A stretch of DNA of 64,000 bases from Sphingomonas sp. PP-F2F-G114-C0414 (GTDB lineage Bacteria > Pseudomonadota > Alphaproteobacteria > Sphingomonadales > Sphingomonadaceae): positions 1-64,000 of the forward strand of contig NZ_RCWT01000011.1 of NCBI RefSeq assembly GCF_003688595.1, in the 5' to 3' direction. The position numbers and the translations under genes are program-made. How positions within the stretch are numbered: the first letter of the stretch is position 1; every line of letters begins with the position of its first letter. The notes below the pieces were generated by a model. That model did no database searches. It worked only from the letters and a program-made list of their open reading frames with translations, and had not been told where the DNA came from. Shown in pieces: positions 35,911 through 45,158 of the stretch.

Positions 35911-37506
35911 ATGACACGATCGATGCTGCTCGCGGCGAGTGCCGCGGCGCTGTGCCTGCCCCATGCCGCGGCTGCGCAACATGGTTTAGGCATGACCATG
36001 CAAATGCCGGACGCGCGCGTGCGGGCCAATAAGACAAAGACAAGGAAGACGATGCGCGTCCCGGTGAGGACCGGGGCCAAGGCTGCCACGCCGGCTCCCA
36101 CAACACACGGAGCGGTCGACCAACAGGCCAAATCGGCACCGGGCGCGACGCCGGCCATTTCCACGATGTCGATGGACCAGAGGCCGATGCCTGACGCTTC
36201 GATGGACCGTGCGGCCATGGACCATGCCCAGATGGATCATGGCGCGATGACCCATGCTGCGATGGGGCACCCTATGATCGCCGACCCGGCCTACCGGGCG
36301 GCGTCAGATGCGGCAGTGGCGAAGATGCCGGCGGGCTCGGCGATGGCGGGGATGGCGATGGGGACGTCCGCGGGCTTCTACAGCCAGGGTAGCGGGACGT
36401 CGCGGCTACCGGCGGCCGAGGGACCGATGCGCGGCTACATGACCCAGGCAGGCGGGTGGATGCTGATGGCGCATGGCTATGCGTGGGGCGTCGCGACCGA
36501 CCAGGGGGGGCCGCGCGGCAAGAGCGAAGCGTTCGTGCAGTCGATGGCGATGCTGATGGCGGATCGCGACCTGGGCGACCGGTTCCATATCCAGCTGCGG
36601 ACGATGAACAGCCTCGAGCCGCTGATGGGCGCGCGCGGCTACACCAATCTGTTCGCGACCGGCGAGCTGGCGAACGACCGTCCGCTGGTCGATCGGCAGC
36701 ATCCGCACGACCTGTTCATGGAGCTTGCCGCGAAGGTCGATTACCGGCTCGGGAACGGCAACACCGTCTTCCTGTATGGCGGGCCGGTCGGCGAGCCGGC
36801 GCTGGGGCCGAGCGCGTTCATGCACCGGGGGTCGGCGCGGTATCAGCCGATGTCGCCGATCACGCATCACTGGTTCGATTCGACGCACATCACCTACGGC
36901 GTGGTGACGGCGGGGTATGCGACGCCCGCGTTCCAGCTGGAGGCGTCGGCGTTCAAGGGGCGCGAGCCGGACGAGCATCGCTGGAATATCGAGACTCCGC
37001 GCCTCGATTCTTGGAGCGTGCGGGGGACGTGGACGCCGTCGCCGTTCTGGGCGGTGCAGGTGAGCCATGGCCATCTGAAGGAGCCCGAGGCGCAGCATCC
37101 GGGCGAGGATGAGAACCGCTCGACCGCGAGTGTGCAATATGCGCGGGGCGGGCTGGCGACGACGTTCGCGTATAGTCTCAAGGACCGCGTGCCGGGGGAG
37201 AAGCTGAGCGCGTTCCTGGCGGAGGCGACGTATGAGCTGACGCCGCGGCATGCGGTGTTCGGCAGGCTCGAGAACGTGGCGAACGACGAGCTGTTTCCCG
37301 ATCACGACGATCCGCTGCATGATCGGAAGTTCCGGGTGACGAAGGCGGAGGTCGGGTATGCGTACCGGCTGCCGATCGTGGGGCCGCTTGGGTTGGCGCT
37401 TGGCGGGACCGTGGCGGCGTATGCCAAGCCGGAGGCGCTGGAGGCGGCGTATGGAAAGACGCCGGTGAGCTGGACCTTGTTCAGCAAGCTGGCGGTGGGG
37501 TTGTAG
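35911..37506 (+). CDS. outer-membrane beta-barrel protein with Met/His-rich N-terminus
   Basis: A 531-residue exported protein. A signal peptide (about 1-22) is followed by a disordered stretch whose residues 87-150 are Met/His/Asp-rich with repeated MDH units, resembling copper-binding sequences in CopA/CopB-type proteins. From about 160 to the end the sequence alternates in a beta-barrel pattern, finishing with a hydrophobic strand and terminal Leu. No named family is assigned. Periplasmic copper binding or efflux is plausible from the motif and the small partner 52 bases upstream, but it is inference. Confidence 0.75.
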   Translation: MTRSMLLAASAAALCLPHAAAAQHGLGMTMQMPDARVRANKTKTRKTMRVPVRTGAKAATPAPTTHGAVDQQAKSAPGATPAISTMSMDQRPMPDASMDRAAMDHAQMDHGAMTHAAMGHPMIADPAYRAASDAAVAKMPAGSAMAGMAMGTSAGFYSQGSGTSRLPAAEGPMRGYMTQAGGWMLMAHGYAWGVATDQGGPRGKSEAFVQSMAMLMADRDLGDRFHIQLRTMNSLEPLMGARGYTNLFATGELANDRPLVDRQHPHDLFMELAAKVDYRLGNGNTVFLYGGPVGEPALGPSAFMHRGSARYQPMSPITHHWFDSTHITYGVVTAGYATPAFQLEASAFKGREPDEHRWNIETPRLDSWSVRGTWTPSPFWAVQVSHGHLKEPEAQHPGEDENRSTASVQYARGGLATTFAYSLKDRVPGEKLSAFLAEATYELTPRHAVFGRLENVANDELFPDHDDPLHDRKFRVTKAEVGYAYRLPIVGPLGLALGGTVAAYAKPEALEAAYGKTPVSWTLFSKLAVGL

Positions 37507-37569
37507 GCCGACGGCTGGTGCTGAGTGTTGCGGGCGACCACCTCCTTTTACCTGCCCGGCACCTCCTTT

Positions 37570-37675
37570 ACCTCCCCGGCGGAGGCCGGGGTCCAATTGG
37601 GTATGCGGCAGTAACGAAGCGCAACGCCGATCAGCAACGTTCCCCAACTGGGCCCCGGCCTTCGCCGGGGTGGTG
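37570..37675. repeat. palindromic intergenic repeat, family A copy 1
   Basis: Two arms (about 37572-37601 and 37642-37672) are inverted copies built on CCCCGGCNNAGGCCGGGGTCC followed by CAATTGGG. They enclose about 40 bases. The same arms recur at 40735-40838 and 62424-62528. It lies between the Met/His-rich barrel gene and the phosphodiesterase gene. A second partial CTTTTACCTGCCCGGC precedes it. Confidence 0.85.
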
Positions 37676-37780
37676 CTTCCCCTTGGACGGCCCGCTAGCC
37701 CATGCAAACGGTCGCTTTCGCTCGCCGTTCGTGCCGAGTAGGGATCGCGCGAAGTCGGCACCTGCTCGGGACGAACGGTT

Positions 37781-39085
37781 ATGATGAAGACGACTGTGCT
37801 CGCATTTCTAGGGCTGACGCTCGCCGGGTGTGCGTATCCGTATACGCCCCCCGCCCTTGCGCCGATTACTGCACCTGCCCCCGTGTCAACGGCGGCGGCT
37901 GCGATGCCGCGCGAGGCTCGCGCGCCGGTTACCATCCTCGTGTCGATCGATGGCTTCCGGCCGGATTATCTCGATCGGGGGGTAACTCCAAACCTCAACC
38001 GGCTGCGCACCGGCGGCGTCTTCGCGAGCATGCGGCCGTCGTTTCCGAGCATCACCTTTCCCAATCACTGGACTTTGGTGACCGGTCTGCGCCCCGATCG
38101 CAGCGGGATCGTCGGGAACAGGATGGAGGATCCCGCGCGGCCGGGTGAGACGTTCACGATGACGACGGACGATCCGTTCTGGTGGAGCGAAAGTTCACCG
38201 ATCTGGGTCGATGCGGAGAAGGCCGGGATCCGGACCGCGACGATGTTCTGGCCGGGCGCGAACGTCGCGGTCGGCGGCAAGGTGAAGCCCGACAGCCACG
38301 GGGCGATAGAGGGCGGTACGCGGCCGGAGGACTGGCAGCAGTTCAACCAGCAGGTGTCGGGAACGCAGCGGGTCAATGCGGTGCTCGACTGGATGCGGCG
38401 GCCGGCCGCGATCCGGCCTAAACTGGTGACGTTGTATTTCGATACGGTCGACAGCGCGGGTCATGCGGGTGGGCCGGACAGTGCTGGGGTGACTCAGGCG
38501 GTGGCGGATGTCGATGCGAGCATTGGCGTGCTCGTCGACGGGCTGGCCGCGCTTGGGCAGCGGGCGAACCTGGTGATCGTCGCGGATCACGGCATGGCGG
38601 CGACGAGCAGCACGCGCGTCGTGGCGCTCGACGCGATCGCGGACAAGGCGGACTATCGTACCGTCGAGACCGGGCCGTACGCGACTCTGTTCGCGGTGCC
38701 GGGGCATGAGTCGGCGCTGGAGGCGCGATTGCTGAAGCCACACGATCACCTGCAATGCTGGCGCAAGGGGGAGATCCCGGCGCGGTTCCATTATGGCCGC
38801 AACCCGCGGGTGCCGAGCTATCTGTGCCTTGCCGATGTCGGCTGGCGGGTCGATCCGAGCGCGCCGACCAAGGCTTCGGTCGGCGGCATGCACGGCTATG
38901 ACAACATGGCGCCGGAGATGCGCGCGCTGTTCATCGCCAACGGCCCGGCGTTTGCTCGCGGCAAGACGATTGCGAGTTTCGACAACGTTGCGATCGAGCC
39001 TTTGCTGCGCGATCTGATCGGGTTGCCGGCCGAGGCGGGGCTGGACGGCACCGACGCACCCTTCCAGAAGGTACTGCAACGATAA
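37781..39085 (+). CDS. NPP-type nucleotide pyrophosphatase/phosphodiesterase lipoprotein
   Basis: A 434-residue alkaline-phosphatase-superfamily enzyme of the ectonucleotide pyrophosphatase/phosphodiesterase family. It is a lipoprotein (LAGC, Cys17 in the lipobox). The metal-site Asp57 (SIDGFRPDY) and catalytic Thr92 (PSITFPNH) are present, followed by further metal-ligand motifs TVDSAGHAGG, VADHGM and GGMHGYDN. It should hydrolyse phosphodiester or pyrophosphate bonds in the periplasm; the substrate is not readable. The start codon is one Met before the alternative. Confidence 0.92.
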   Translation: MMKTTVLAFLGLTLAGCAYPYTPPALAPITAPAPVSTAAAAMPREARAPVTILVSIDGFRPDYLDRGVTPNLNRLRTGGVFASMRPSFPSITFPNHWTLVTGLRPDRSGIVGNRMEDPARPGETFTMTTDDPFWWSESSPIWVDAEKAGIRTATMFWPGANVAVGGKVKPDSHGAIEGGTRPEDWQQFNQQVSGTQRVNAVLDWMRRPAAIRPKLVTLYFDTVDSAGHAGGPDSAGVTQAVADVDASIGVLVDGLAALGQRANLVIVADHGMAATSSTRVVALDAIADKADYRTVETGPYATLFAVPGHESALEARLLKPHDHLQCWRKGEIPARFHYGRNPRVPSYLCLADVGWRVDPSAPTKASVGGMHGYDNMAPEMRALFIANGPAFARGKTIASFDNVAIEPLLRDLIGLPAEAGLDGTDAPFQKVLQR

Positions 39086-39096
39086 GAGGAGAGGTT

Positions 39097-39558
39097 GTGC
39101 AGTATTTCGAGGATATCGAGGTCGGTCGGACCGCGTCGTTCGGGCACTACGGGGTCACGCGCGAGGAGGTGATGGACTTCGCGGCGAAATACGATCCGCA
39201 GCCGTTTCACCTGTCCGACGAGGCGGCGGCGCAGACGCATTTCGGTCGGTTGTCGGCGAGCGGCTGGCATACGTGTGCGATGACGATGGCGATGCTGGTC
39301 GCGCATCTGAAGGAGAACCAGCAGGCCGGGCTTGGGTCGCCGGGGATCGACGAGCTGAAGTGGATCAAGCCGGTCTATCCGGGCGATACTCTGCGCTGCG
39401 AGACCGAGATCCTGGAGAAGCGGGTGTCGGCGAGCCGGCCGGAGATGGGGATCTTCAAGAGCCGGATGCGGGTGTTCAACCAGGACGACGTGATGGTGAT
39501 GACGTTCGTGTCGAACGGCCTCGTCGCGACGCGCCCCACAGATGCGCGAGCCGATTAA
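39097..39558 (+). CDS. MaoC-family dehydratase
   Basis: A 153-residue hot-dog-fold enzyme of the MaoC (R-specific enoyl-CoA hydratase) family. The hydratase motif is seen as QPFHLSDEAAAQTHFGRLSASGWHT (about residues 46-70), containing the expected Asp and His, with the later VYPGDTLRCETEIL typical of the second half. GTG at 39097 has a strong AAGAGGAGAGG before it and lies 11 bases after the phosphodiesterase gene. Substrate unknown. Confidence 0.88.
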   Translation: MQYFEDIEVGRTASFGHYGVTREEVMDFAAKYDPQPFHLSDEAAAQTHFGRLSASGWHTCAMTMAMLVAHLKENQQAGLGSPGIDELKWIKPVYPGDTLRCETEILEKRVSASRPEMGIFKSRMRVFNQDDVMVMTFVSNGLVATRPTDARAD

Positions 39559-39605
39559 TTGGCGAGCTTTGGCTCTGAGGGGCGACGGGCTGTCATCGAG
39601 TATTG

Positions 39606-39814
39606 ATTCACGCGAAGGCGCTAAGTCGCCAAGAGAAGGTTTGTTCGCGCGGAGGCGCAGAGGCGCGGAGAGATTTTTGCATGGCAGAGCCTCGGGTGAG
39701 TTTCGCTGCCACCGCGAAGGCTCGCCGCCCTAGCCCCAAACAACCCTCTGCGCCTCTGCGCCTCTGCGCGAAATCTAAACCTTCTCTTCGCGCCATTGCG
39801 CCTTCGCGTGAACC
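39606..39814. repeat. long imperfect palindrome, family D
   Basis: Two arms of about 67-69 bases (39606-39672 and 39746-39814) are inverted copies. Shared blocks include TTCACGCGAAGGCGC, AGAGAAGGTTT and GCGGAGGCGCAGAGGCGC with a few mismatches. About 73 bases separate them. The element fills the gap between the convergent MaoC and lipoprotein genes. It could fold into a long cruciform or RNA hairpin and probably also ends transcription from both sides. Confidence 0.88.
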
Positions 39815-39827
39815 AAACGTTTCCTAG

Positions 39828-40547
39828 TTACCGCGACGGACGACCGCCGCCGCGGTTACCGCCGCCTTGCCGTCCACCGCCGAAGCGCTGGCCGCCGCCG
39901 CCGCGATTGCCTCGGAACGCACCGTCGCCGCGATTGCCGCGGAAGCCGCCTTGCGCTTGTGGCTGCTGGGGGTTGGCGACTTGTCCGGGCTGCGCCGGCT
40001 GGCCGGGTTGACCGAACTGGCCGCGATCGGGACCACGCCCACGATCCCAGCCGCGGCCGGGACCGCGGTTGCCGAACTGGCCCTGACCAGGCGTGCCGGG
40101 ATTGCCAGGGCGGTTACCGCGCCAGCCGCCGTCTCGGCCGCGATTGCCGCGGTCACCGCGGTTGGCGAACCCGCCCCAGTTGCCGCGCCCGTCAAAGCCA
40201 TTGCCGCGATACTGCTGGCGACCCTGCCAATAGCGCTGCTGGTTGCCGTTCCAGCGGTGCGGTCGGCGATAGCGATCGTAGACATAAACGCCCGAGCCGG
40301 GATAATAATAATCGCCGCTCCAGCCGTAATAGGAGTTCAGCCCGCCGAGGCCGTAGCCGCCATACCCGCCGCCGATTCCGCCATAGCCCGCGCCGTAATA
40401 GCCGTCGCCGTAACCGCCGCCGCCGTAATAGGGATCGCTGGCGTAACCGACGCCTGCGCCGCCATAGCCGTACCCGTCGGTACAGCCTGCGACGCCGAGT
40501 CCGAGGCCCAAGGCTAGGCCGATGATGCCGAAGCGCTTCATGAACAT
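39828..40547 (-). CDS. Gly/Arg/Asn/Gln-rich lipoprotein of unknown function
   Basis: A 239-residue predicted lipoprotein (lipobox GVAGC, Cys22). Residues about 25-90 are Gly/Tyr-rich, with a YDRYRRPHRWNGNQQ centre, and about 110-239 are Gly/Arg/Asn/Pro/Gln-rich low complexity, strongly basic. No catalytic domain is seen. The composition suggests a disordered, cell-surface or peptidoglycan-associated polymer. ATG at 40547 is chosen because GGGAG lies 7 bases upstream. Codon use is strongly GC-biased as in neighbours, so the gene appears native. Confidence 0.75.
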   Translation of the reverse strand: MFMKRFGIIGLALGLGLGVAGCTDGYGYGGAGVGYASDPYYGGGGYGDGYYGAGYGGIGGGYGGYGLGGLNSYYGWSGDYYYPGSGVYVYDRYRRPHRWNGNQQRYWQGRQQYRGNGFDGRGNWGGFANRGDRGNRGRDGGWRGNRPGNPGTPGQGQFGNRGPGRGWDRGRGPDRGQFGQPGQPAQPGQVANPQQPQAQGGFRGNRGDGAFRGNRGGGGQRFGGGRQGGGNRGGGRPSR

Positions 40548-40890
40548 GGAGAGTCTCCCGTACGTGGAGAGCGGACCCAACGCGCCGCTATTCGTCGTAC
40601 AACGGAGTCGGTGTATCGCGAGTTCCATGAATGGGGTCTGACGCGGTTTGGGGTTGGCGCGCGCGCGATCTGTTCAATCCTACCAGGCCTCGCAGTCGGC
40701 GGGGATTAATCCGTGAAGCAAACCGCAACTACTACCTCCCCGGCGAAGGCCGGGGTCCAATAGCGATGAAGAAATAACGGCGCGCAGTCATCCGTTAGCA
40801 GCGTTTCCCAATTGGGCCCCGGCCTACGCCGGGGTGGCGCCGTATTGGGGTACGCGTGCCCTCTATTAGGCGACGAGTGTCGGCGCGCGG
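40548..40890. other. gene-free interval before apt, containing a repeat
   Basis: Apart from the leader of the Gly-rich lipoprotein gene (to about 40630) and the palindromic repeat at 40735-40838, no coding region is supported. The short reading frames in the second half overlap the repeat or run antisense to apt. Confidence 0.5.
40735..40838. repeat. palindromic intergenic repeat, family A copy 2
   Basis: Arms 40735-40761 and 40807-40838 are inverted (CCCCGGCGAAGGCCGGGG against CCCCGGCCTACGCCGGGG). The interior contains GTTAGCAGCGTTTCCCAATTGGG, whose inverse appears in copy 3 at 62448-62470, showing the two copies are related over the whole length. Confidence 0.85.
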
Positions 40891-41439
40891 TCAGTGTCCG
40901 GGGAAGTGGATCAGGGCGGTTGCTTCGATGCCGTCGGTGCGGAGCGCGTCTGCTCCGCCGAGGTCGGGGAGGTCGACCAGGAACTGGGCTTGCGTGACCA
41001 CCGCGCCGGCTTTGTGGAGCAGGCGGACGGCGGCGCGGGCGGTGCCGCCGGTGGCGATCAGGTCGTCGACCAGCAGGACGCGTGCGCCGGGGGCGAAGGC
41101 GTCGGCGTGAATCGCGATGCGGTCGGTGCCGTATTCCAGAGCATAGTCCTCGGCGATGGTGGTGCCGGGGAGCTTGCCGTCCTTGCGGATCAGCAGGACG
41201 CCGGCCTTCAGCGGTGCGGCGAGCGCGGCGGCGAAGAGAAAGCCGCGGGCTTCGATGCCGGCGACCAGATCGACGGGGCCGGAAACCGCCGCGACCATCC
41301 GCTCGATCGCGGTCGCCCAGCCCTGCGGGTTGAGCAGCAGGGTGGTGATGTCGCGGAACTGGATGCCGGGCTTGGGGAAGTCCGGGATGGTGCGGATCAG
41401 CGCCTTCAGGTCGGCATTGCGCTCTTTGGTCTCGGACAT
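40891..41439 (-). CDS. apt: adenine phosphoribosyltransferase
   Basis: A 182-residue purine salvage enzyme converting adenine and PRPP to AMP. Family marks are IPDFPKPGIQFRDIT, GIEARGFLF and the PRPP-binding VLLVDDLIATGGTA (about 120-133). Length matches the family. It lies just after the petABC operon on the same strand but behind a strong hairpin terminator (41504-41537), so it probably has its own promoter. Confidence 0.96.
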   Translation of the reverse strand: MSETKERNADLKALIRTIPDFPKPGIQFRDITTLLLNPQGWATAIERMVAAVSGPVDLVAGIEARGFLFAAALAAPLKAGVLLIRKDGKLPGTTIAEDYALEYGTDRIAIHADAFAPGARVLLVDDLIATGGTARAAVRLLHKAGAVVTQAQFLVDLPDLGGADALRTDGIEATALIHFPGH

Positions 41440-41503
41440 GGACGTTCCCTTCTTCGCACGAAGCGGCGGCCGTATCGCGGCGCGGCGCTACGGCCAAAAC
41501 GAA

Positions 41504-41537
41504 AGCGGCGGATCAGGCTGTTTGCCCGTCCGCCGCT
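41504..41537 (-). terminator. terminator of the petABC operon
   Basis: A perfect 9-bp stem (41504-41512 with 41529-41537) and a 16-base loop is followed on the minus strand by TTCGTTTTGG, 42 bases past the petC stop. Confidence 0.8.
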
Positions 41538-41578
41538 CCCTCTATCCGTGCGCCCTTACCGCGGGAGCCCGGCCGTCA

Positions 41579-42421
41579 TCAATGCTTAACGTCGCGCCAG
41601 ACGTTCTGGTACGCGCCCCAGGCGAGGCCGCAGAAGATCAGGATGAAGATGATCGACGCGAACCCGGCGGCATGGCGTGCCTCAAGGTTAGGCTCGGCGG
41701 TCCAGGTCAGGAACGCCGCGACGTCGGTCGACATCTGCTCCTTGGTGGCCTTCGTCCCGTCCGCATAACCGACCTGACCATCCGACGTCAGCGGTGGCGG
41801 CATCGCGATGTTCAGGTTCGCGAAATACGGGTTGTAGTGCAGACCCTCGGGCGTCTTGATGTCCGGGAATTCCTTCAACATCTTCGCCGACTGCGGCTGG
41901 TAGCCGGTCAGCAGCGAGTGGATGTACGCGCCGCCATCGTGACGCGCCTTGGTCATCAGCGACAGGTCGGGCGGCAACGCGTTGTTGTTGGCGGCGCGGG
42001 CGGCGACGTCGTTGGCGAACGGCAGCGGGAAGTGATCCGACGGGATGTTCTTCCGCGTGGCCGCTTCGCCCGTCTCCGGGTTGATCGACGGCTGCTCGAT
42101 CACCCACTGGTTGGCGATCGCCTTAACCTCGGGCTCCGAATAGCCGATCTTCTGCAGGTCGCGGAACGCCACCAGGCGCAGCGAGTGGCAGGCCGCGCAG
42201 ACTTCCTTGTAGACCTGGAAACCGCGCTGGAGCTGGCGACGGTCGAACTTGCCGAACACGCCGTTCGAGGCGAGATCCAGCTCCTTCGGGTGGAGATGAT
42301 ACTCGCTCTCGGCGGTCGGTGCGACGGGGTCGGTGATGGCCCCGTAGACGCTGCCGAACAGCGCGATGCCGAGCACCAGCACGAAGGCCGCGCCGACCAG
42401 GGATGCGATGAGACGAACCAT
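41579..42421 (-). CDS. petC: cytochrome c1 of the bc1 complex
   Basis: A 280-residue haem-bearing subunit of respiratory complex III. It has an N-terminal hydrophobic signal/anchor (about 5-27), the haem-binding CAACH (about residues 75-79), the axial-ligand Met region (MPPPLTSDG) and a C-terminal membrane anchor (about 252-272). It accepts electrons from the Rieske protein in the periplasm. The operon order petA-petB-petC is as in other alphaproteobacteria. Confidence 0.97.
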   Translation of the reverse strand: MVRLIASLVGAAFVLVLGIALFGSVYGAITDPVAPTAESEYHLHPKELDLASNGVFGKFDRRQLQRGFQVYKEVCAACHSLRLVAFRDLQKIGYSEPEVKAIANQWVIEQPSINPETGEAATRKNIPSDHFPLPFANDVAARAANNNALPPDLSLMTKARHDGGAYIHSLLTGYQPQSAKMLKEFPDIKTPEGLHYNPYFANLNIAMPPPLTSDGQVGYADGTKATKEQMSTDVAAFLTWTAEPNLEARHAAGFASIIFILIFCGLAWGAYQNVWRDVKH

Positions 42422-42442
42422 GTGTGTGTCCTCTAGTTCGTA

Positions 42443-43753
42443 TCAGTGCGCGGTGTGCGGCGCAGAAGCTGTGGACAGCGCGGTCTGGGCCGGGCTCGTG
42501 CCACCGTGATTGGCCAGGACGGCCTCGGTGATCGAGTTGGGCAGCGGCCGCGGACGCTCGGAGCGCGAGATCAGCGGCAGGATGATCAGGAAGTGCGCGA
42601 AGTAGTACGCCGCGCAGATCTGGCTCAGGATCACGTAGGTCGCCGTCGCCGGTGCACCGCCGCAATAGCCGAGGATCAGGATATCGGCGACCAGCACCCA
42701 GAACGCGATCCGCGCCTTGGGACGATAGTTCATCGAGCGAACCGGCGAGCTGTCCAGCCAGGGCAGGAAGAACAGCAGCAGGATCGAGCCGAACATCGCC
42801 AGCACGCCCCAGAGCTTGGCCGGCAGGATGAAGTCCGCGGTGAAGGCGCGCAGGATCGCGTAGAACGGCCAGAAATACCATTCGGGAACGATGTGCGCGG
42901 GCGTCGAGAGCGGGTTCGCCGGGATGTAGTTGTCCGGGTGGCCGAGATAGTTCGGGAAGAAGAACAGCAGCCCGGCGAAGATCAGCATGAAGATGCCGAG
43001 CCCGAAGCCGTCCTTGGCGGTGTAGTATGGGTGGAACGGGACGGTGTCCTGCTCGCCCTTCACGTCGACGCCGGTCGGGTTGTTCGAGCCGGGGATGTGC
43101 AGCGCCCAGATGTGCAGGATGATGACGCCCGCGATCACGAACGGCAGCAGGTAATGCAACGAGAAGAAGCGGTTGAGCGCGGCATTGTCGGGCGCGAATC
43201 CGCCAAGCAGCCAGATGCGGATGGTGTCGCCGACCAGCGGGATCGCCGAGAAGAACCCGGTGATGACCTGTGCGCCCCAGAAGCTCATCTGGCCCCAGGG
43301 AAGCACATAGCCCATGAACGCGGTCGCCATCATCAGCAGGAAGATGACCACGCCGAGCAGCCACACCATCTCGCGCGGCGCCTTGTACGAGCCGTAATAG
43401 AGCCCGCGGAAGATGTGCGTGTAGACGACGATGAAGAACATCGAGGCGCCGTTCGCGTGCGCGTACCGCAGGAACCAGCCCGCGTTGACATCGCGCATGA
43501 TGCTTTCGACCGAGTCGAACGCGACCGCGCCGTTGGCGGCATAGTGCATCGCGAGCACGATGCCGGTGACGATCTGGATCGCCAGCGCGGCGCCGGCGAG
43601 CACGCCGAAGTTCCAGAAGTAATTGAGGTTGCGCGGGACGGGATAGCCGCCGCCGAGTGAATTGTAGACGAGCCGGGGAACGGGAAGCCGCTCATCCAGC
43701 CACCGCGTCAGCGGCAGCTTCGGTTCGTATTGCTTGGCCCAGGGAAAGCTCAT
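42443..43753 (-). CDS. petB: cytochrome b of the bc1 complex
   Basis: A 436-residue integral membrane subunit carrying the two b haems and quinol sites of complex III. Conserved marks are [27 protein letters not shown], the [15 protein letters not shown] loop, [20 protein letters not shown] (haem ligands) and [13 protein letters not shown], the Qo-site PEWY. Eight or nine membrane helices are visible. It lies between petA and petC. Confidence 0.98.
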   Translation of the reverse strand: MSFPWAKQYEPKLPLTRWLDERLPVPRLVYNSLGGGYPVPRNLNYFWNFGVLAGAALAIQIVTGIVLAMHYAANGAVAFDSVESIMRDVNAGWFLRYAHANGASMFFIVVYTHIFRGLYYGSYKAPREMVWLLGVVIFLLMMATAFMGYVLPWGQMSFWGAQVITGFFSAIPLVGDTIRIWLLGGFAPDNAALNRFFSLHYLLPFVIAGVIILHIWALHIPGSNNPTGVDVKGEQDTVPFHPYYTAKDGFGLGIFMLIFAGLLFFFPNYLGHPDNYIPANPLSTPAHIVPEWYFWPFYAILRAFTADFILPAKLWGVLAMFGSILLLFFLPWLDSSPVRSMNYRPKARIAFWVLVADILILGYCGGAPATATYVILSQICAAYYFAHFLIILPLISRSERPRPLPNSITEAVLANHGGTSPAQTALSTASAPHTAH

Positions 43754-43763
43754 GTCGTTTTCC

Positions 43764-44348
43764 TCAGCCTACCGTGACGACGGTGTCGGAGTTGAAGGCA
43801 TAGTCCGGAACGTGGAGGTTCGACGGAGCGGGGCCTTTGCGGATGCGTGCGGCGGTGTCGTAGGCCGAGCCGTGGCACGGGCAGAAATAGCCGCCGAACG
43901 GCCCTTTGTTTTCGCCCTCACCCGCGCCGAGCGGGACGCAGCCGAGATGCGTGCAGACGCCCAGCGTGATCAGCCAGTTCTTCTTGCCCGCCTTGGTGCG
44001 CTGCTCCAGCGTCTGCGGATCGCGCAAGGTCGAGATGTCGACCGCGTCGGCTTCCGAGATTTCCTTCGGCGTCAGGTTGCGCACGAACAAAGGCTGCTTG
44101 CGGAAGCTGGTCTTGATCGCCTGGCCGGGGAGGATCTTCGACAGGTCGATCTCGGTGGTCGACTGTGCGAGCACGTCTGCGCTCGGGTTCATCTGATTGA
44201 TCAGCGGCAGAACGATCGCGACCGCGCCTACCCCTGCAAAAGAGACCGCGGCGATGTTGATGAAATCACGGCGGCGAGGATCATGGGCCTCTTCGTGAAA
44301 CGGCTCTGGCGATTCGCCGGGGGGAACCATGTCGTCGACTGTCGCCAT
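43764..44348 (-). CDS. petA: Rieske iron-sulfur subunit of the bc1 complex
   Basis: A 194-residue protein with a twin-arginine-like RRRDFINIA motif (about 25-33) followed by a hydrophobic anchor (about 32-52), and the cluster-binding loops CTHLGC (about 132-137) and CPCHGS (about 156-161). The Tat-like signal acts as a non-cleaved anchor, as in other Rieske proteins. First gene of petABC; it is divergent from trmL with 185 bases between the starts. Confidence 0.97.
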   Translation of the reverse strand: MATVDDMVPPGESPEPFHEEAHDPRRRDFINIAAVSFAGVGAVAIVLPLINQMNPSADVLAQSTTEIDLSKILPGQAIKTSFRKQPLFVRNLTPKEISEADAVDISTLRDPQTLEQRTKAGKKNWLITLGVCTHLGCVPLGAGEGENKGPFGGYFCPCHGSAYDTAARIRKGPAPSNLHVPDYAFNSDTVVTVG

Positions 44349-44533
44349 TCATCTCGCCCTTGCACGTTATTTTTTTCGTGACGGGCTGGGCTTTCGGTTT
44401 CGCGAAACCATGTCCCCAATCCGTCCGACCGTCCCCACGGAGGCTGTGCTTTGATAGACGGCGGGGCGCGGGTTTGCCAACTGCATTTTGCTTTGGGTTA
44501 CCTCCGGACCCTGGGGGCGCTAGAGGATCGAGT

Positions 44534-44983
44534 ATGCGTATTGCTCTCTATCAGCCCGATATTGCCGGAAATGTCGGCGCGATCCTGCGGACCGCCGCGT
44601 GCATGGGGATCGGCGTCGATCTGATCGAACCGATGGGATTCACCTGGAGCGAGAAGGCCGTCGCGCGCTCGGGGATGGATTATGTCGGCGTGGTCGATGT
44701 GGTGCGGCATGTCGACTGGGACACGTTCCTGGCGCAGGTGACGGGGCGGATCGTGTTGCTGACGACCAAGGGCGCGGTGCGGCTGGATGTCGCGGAGTTT
44801 CGCGAGGACGACGTGTTGCTGATGGGAAGCGAGGGGGCGGGGGTGCCGGAGGACGTGCATGCGCGCGCCGACGTGCGCGTGCTGATCCCGATGCGGCCGG
44901 GGCTGCGGTCGATGAACATCTCCGTGGCGACGGGAATCGTCGCGGCGGAGGCGTTGCGGCAGACGGGTGGCTGGCCGAGCTGA
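44534..44983 (+). CDS. trmL: tRNA (cytidine(34)-2'-O)-methyltransferase TrmL
   Basis: A 149-residue SPOUT-fold methyltransferase that 2'-O-methylates wobble position 34 of tRNA-Leu isoacceptors. Marks are ALYQPDIAGNVGAILRTAACMG, LMGSEGAGVPEDVH and the knot-region RSMNISVATGIVAAEAL. Start at 44534 is the family N-terminus. It is followed by a palindromic repeat. Confidence 0.95.
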   Translation: MRIALYQPDIAGNVGAILRTAACMGIGVDLIEPMGFTWSEKAVARSGMDYVGVVDVVRHVDWDTFLAQVTGRIVLLTTKGAVRLDVAEFREDDVLLMGSEGAGVPEDVHARADVRVLIPMRPGLRSMNISVATGIVAAEALRQTGGWPS

Positions 44984-45140
44984 TCCTCCCCGCACGCGGG
45001 GAGGGGGACCGTGCGAAGCATGGTGGAGGGGGTTCACCGCGAACACACCGCTTCGTCATCACAACCGTAACGCTAGCGGAAATCCCCCTCCACCCTTCGG
45101 CCAAGTAGCCGAACGGTCCCCCTCCCCGTTCCGGGGAGGA
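44984..45140. repeat. palindromic intergenic repeat, family B copy 1
   Basis: A 157-base element between trmL and hemF. Outer arms (ATCCTCCCCGCACGCGGGGA at 44984-45003; CCCCGTTCCGGGGAGGAT at about 45123-45140) and inner arms (GGTGGAGGGGG near 45022-45032; CCCCCTCCACC near 45084-45094) are inverted. It overlaps the trmL stop region. A relative lies between argF and argD (54143-54273). Confidence 0.85.
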
Positions 45141-45158
45141 TTTGGTAGAGACCCGCGC

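Noticed and set aside
39828..40628. The Gly-rich lipoprotein frame as a spurious antisense product.
   Set aside because: It has a lipobox, a good ribosome-binding site and Tyr/Gly repeats that are unlikely by chance; kept as a gene with lower confidence.
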